This document shows, in pieces, positions 61,991-64,000 of a stretch of 64,000 bases of DNA. Position numbers and translations under genes: made by a program. Location of the stretch: NCBI RefSeq assembly GCF_029633825.1, contig NZ_CP090642.1, positions 992,001 to 1,056,000 of the forward strand, in the 5' to 3' direction. The DNA comes from Burkholderia contaminans (GTDB lineage Bacteria; Pseudomonadota; Gammaproteobacteria; Burkholderiales; Burkholderiaceae). Each line of letters begins with the position of its first letter. Position 1 is the stretch's first letter. The notes under the pieces were generated by a model. The model ran no database searches. It was not told the origin of the DNA and saw nothing but the letters and a program-made list of their open reading frames with translations.

Positions 61991-62857
61991 ATGCCGCTCA
62001 TGCTCCATGACAACGCGTTCGTTTCCCCGTCCACCGGCCCCGTCGGCCGCCTCGCCAACCGGCTCGTCGCGAGCCGCCCGCTGCTGCGCTCACGCCGCGC
62101 GCTGCTGTCGCGCCTGCCGTTTCTGCAGCTCGCGAGCGAGGTCGAGAACGTCGTGTACTGCACGTGGCTCGTCGATGTCGCCGCCGTCGCGCATCTGGTG
62201 CCGCGTGGCGTCACGCTCGCGAGCCGCGACGGCCGCACGCCGTTCACGATCCTCACCTATGCGCACCGCCATTTCGGCCCGCGCATCGCCGGCCCGCTGC
62301 GGCGCGTGTTCCCGTCGCCGCTGCAGAGCAACTGGCGGCTTTATGTCGATGCGCTGCCGGGTGGCGTACCGGCCGATCGCACGGTGCTGTTCGTCAAGAA
62401 CGTGTTCGACCATCCGCTCTATGCGCTCGGCAGCCGGCTCTTCAGCGATGCGCTGCCGTCGCATCTCGCCGAGCGCTTCACGCATGCGGTGCAGGACGGA
62501 CGGTATCGAACGCGGCTGTCGGGCGGTAGCGGGAGCGCGCCCGATTTTCATTGCTCGGCGGCCATGTCGGATGACGACACGCTGCCTGCGGCGTTCGCGC
62601 CGTTCTTCGAAAGCTGGCGCGACGCCGTCGCCTACCTGTCGCTGCAGCACGCGGCCGTCGCGCATGTCGCCGACTGCGACCGCCTCGCGCATGCGTCGAT
62701 CGACCTGCCGATCGATATCGACGCGGTCCGGCCGCTGAAACCGGTCGAACCCGTTGGCGGCGGCGAGTTCCTCGCGCGCATCGGCGCGACCGGCGAGCCG
62801 ATGTGCTTCGTCGTGCCGGACGTCGCGTTCCGGGTGTTGTCGGAGCGGGTGTTGTAA
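61991..62857 (+). CDS. DUF2071-domain protein
   Basis: A 288-residue protein; the DUF2071 pattern is seen in LQLASEVENVVYCTWLVDVAAVAHLVPRGVTLASRDGRTPFTILTYAHRHFGPRIAGPLRRVF. No known function; members look like acetoacetate decarboxylase-fold relatives. The start ATG at 61991 gives the reasonable N-terminus MPLMLHDN. It is convergent with the DUF815 gene, separated by only 8 bp. Confidence 0.78.
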   Translation: MPLMLHDNAFVSPSTGPVGRLANRLVASRPLLRSRRALLSRLPFLQLASEVENVVYCTWLVDVAAVAHLVPRGVTLASRDGRTPFTILTYAHRHFGPRIAGPLRRVFPSPLQSNWRLYVDALPGGVPADRTVLFVKNVFDHPLYALGSRLFSDALPSHLAERFTHAVQDGRYRTRLSGGSGSAPDFHCSAAMSDDDTLPAAFAPFFESWRDAVAYLSLQHAAVAHVADCDRLAHASIDLPIDIDAVRPLKPVEPVGGGEFLARIGATGEPMCFVVPDVAFRVLSERVL

Positions 62858-62865
62858 CGCCCCAC

Positions 62866-63843
62866 TCAGCTTGCTCGCAACGCGCGTGCGCTCTCATCCG
62901 CGTCACTTTCTTCCGCCAGCCGCCCCGCATAATCCCGCACGAACTGCACGGCAATCCGTCCCGACCGCGCACCGCGTTCCAGCGCCCACTGCAGCGCCGG
63001 TTCGCGCGCCGCGCGAATCTGCTCCGCATCGAACCCGGCCTCGCCAAGCCGGCTTTCGACAACAGCCAGATACGCGTCCTGCGTGAACCCGTAGAACGTC
63101 ACCCGGATTCCGAAGCGCTCGGACAACGAAATCTTCTCCTCCACCGCGTCACCCGGATGCAGCTCGCCGTTCTCCGCGCGCGATACGTTCGCGTTGTCGC
63201 TCGCCTGCTCGGGCATCAGGTGGCGGCGATTCGACGTCGCGTACACGAGCACGTTCGACAGGTCGCTCGCGACCGAGCCGTCGAGCACCGTCTTCAGTTC
63301 CTTGTAACCGGTCTCGCCCGCCTCGAACGACAGGTCGTCGCAGAACACGATGTATCGTTCGGGCCGCGCACGCACCAGCTCGACGATCGCCGGCAGATCG
63401 CCCAACCGTTCCTTGCCGACCTCGATCAGCCGCAGCCCATACGGTGCAAACGCATGCAGGCACGCCTTCACGATCGACGACTTGCCGGTGCCGCGCGCGC
63501 CGGTCAGCAGCACATGATTCGCCGCGAACCCGCGCACGAACTGCCGCGTGTTCCGTTCGACGATCGCCACCTGCCGCTCGACGTTGCGCAGCGCATCGAA
63601 CGCGATGAGCGCGGGCGCCGCGACCGGTTCGAGCGGCGCCGCTCGCGGCCCGCCGTCGAAGCCGCGCCAGCGGAATGCAACGGCCGCGTCGAAATCGACG
63701 GGCGCCGGCTGGCCGGTGCCCGCGAGCGCTTCGAGCGCAGTGGCAATCCGTTCGAGCTGATGCACGAGCGCCGGCCCCTCCATGGAGGCGCGCGCGTCCG
63801 GCAGCGCGGCCATCAGGTTCTGCATGTCGCGGTCGCCGCTCAT
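62866..63843 (-). CDS. DUF815 AAA-type ATPase
   Basis: A 325-residue P-loop protein: Walker A in LLTGARGTGKSSIVKA (about 113-122), Walker B YIVFCDDLSF (about 168-177) and the sensor-1 like ATSNRRHLM. It carries the RQFVRGFAANHVLLTG and EGEISLSERFG-like blocks of DUF815, a predicted regulatory ATPase of unknown role. Its ATG overlaps the stop of the EamA transporter gene (ATGA), so the two are coupled. Convergent with the DUF2071 gene. Confidence 0.88.
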   Translation of the reverse strand: MSGDRDMQNLMAALPDARASMEGPALVHQLERIATALEALAGTGQPAPVDFDAAVAFRWRGFDGGPRAAPLEPVAAPALIAFDALRNVERQVAIVERNTRQFVRGFAANHVLLTGARGTGKSSIVKACLHAFAPYGLRLIEVGKERLGDLPAIVELVRARPERYIVFCDDLSFEAGETGYKELKTVLDGSVASDLSNVLVYATSNRRHLMPEQASDNANVSRAENGELHPGDAVEEKISLSERFGIRVTFYGFTQDAYLAVVESRLGEAGFDAEQIRAAREPALQWALERGARSGRIAVQFVRDYAGRLAEESDADESARALRAS

Positions 63844-64000
63844 TGCCGCACCCCTTGCGATGCGCTCGCCGGGAACGGAAACCGCTGCGCGATCGCCACG
63901 CCGACGAGCGCCACACCGCCGCCGATCAGGTGATACAGCCGCAGCGATTCACCGAGCAGCACGATCGCGCCGCCGGCCGTCATCACCGGCAGCAGGTTCA
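63840..64000 (-). CDS. EamA/DMT-type transporter, C-terminal end only
   Basis: The last 53 residues of a membrane protein: NLLPVMTAGGAIVLLGESLRLYHLIGGGVALVGVAIAQRFPF, the final helix pair of the EamA drug/metabolite transporter domain (GE...L..H..GG..ALVGV pattern). The start is outside the window. Its stop overlaps the start of the DUF815 gene, so they are cotranscribed. Confidence 0.75.
   Translation of the reverse strand, partial: NLLPVMTAGGAIVLLGESLRLYHLIGGGVALVGVAIAQRFPFPASASQGVRQ

Overview
The window is very GC-rich DNA with dense, short-spaced genes, many LysR-type regulators, RND/EmrAB-type efflux systems and overlapping ATGA start/stop junctions. The protein sequences and gene content point to a Burkholderia species, most likely of the B. 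cepacia complex and a secondary replicon; this is inferred from sequence character, not from a database search. No rRNA, tRNA, CRISPR array, insertion sequence or replication origin was recognised.

Layout. 1-5.6 kb: the end of a molybdenum hydroxylase large subunit, a LysR regulator, an MFS exporter and an Old Yellow Enzyme. 5.7-12.9 kb: an HD-type protein and a YtcJ-like amidohydrolase in one operon, a 1038-residue winged-helix/ATPase/TPR regulator with a tandem-repeat insert, and an AraC regulator. 13.2-18.8 kb: a LysR gene, then a visibly more AT-rich segment with an orphan solute-binding protein and a PHP/SMC-like ATPase (TrlF-like), a probable island with a defence-type gene. 18.9-27.2 kb: a second amidohydrolase, three XapX-domain membrane proteins, an isochorismatase-like hydrolase, a LysR gene, and an operon XapX-DUF1275-glyoxalase-like-porin. 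27.6-35.4 kb: a flavin monooxygenase, two DUF4148 genes lying within a 244-bp direct duplication, a polar amino acid ABC transporter, the asparagine permease AnsP and a MEKHLA-domain protein.

35.7-47.5 kb: an RND tripartite efflux pump (pump, adaptor, outer-membrane factor) and a heavy-metal-type two-component system. Between them lies an insert carrying a ChpS/ChpB toxin-antitoxin pair and an asparagine synthetase, bracketed by two diverged copies of the outer-membrane-factor 3' end. The same 18-bp operator-like sequence (GATTAC-N6-GTAATC) occurs upstream of the response regulator, the RND pump and both DUF4148 genes, suggesting one regulon.

48.3-53.3 kb: a deoxyribose catabolic cluster (kinase, FucP-type permease, DUF4432 mutarotase, divergent DeoR regulator, deoxyribose-phosphate aldolase). 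53.4-54.7 kb: a Fic protein with a winged-helix antitoxin-like partner. 54.8-62 kb: LysR/MFS/ArsR, then an EmrAB-like tripartite exporter whose HlyD subunit carries two apparent 1-base deletions. 62-64 kb: DUF2071, a DUF815 ATPase and the end of an EamA-type transporter.
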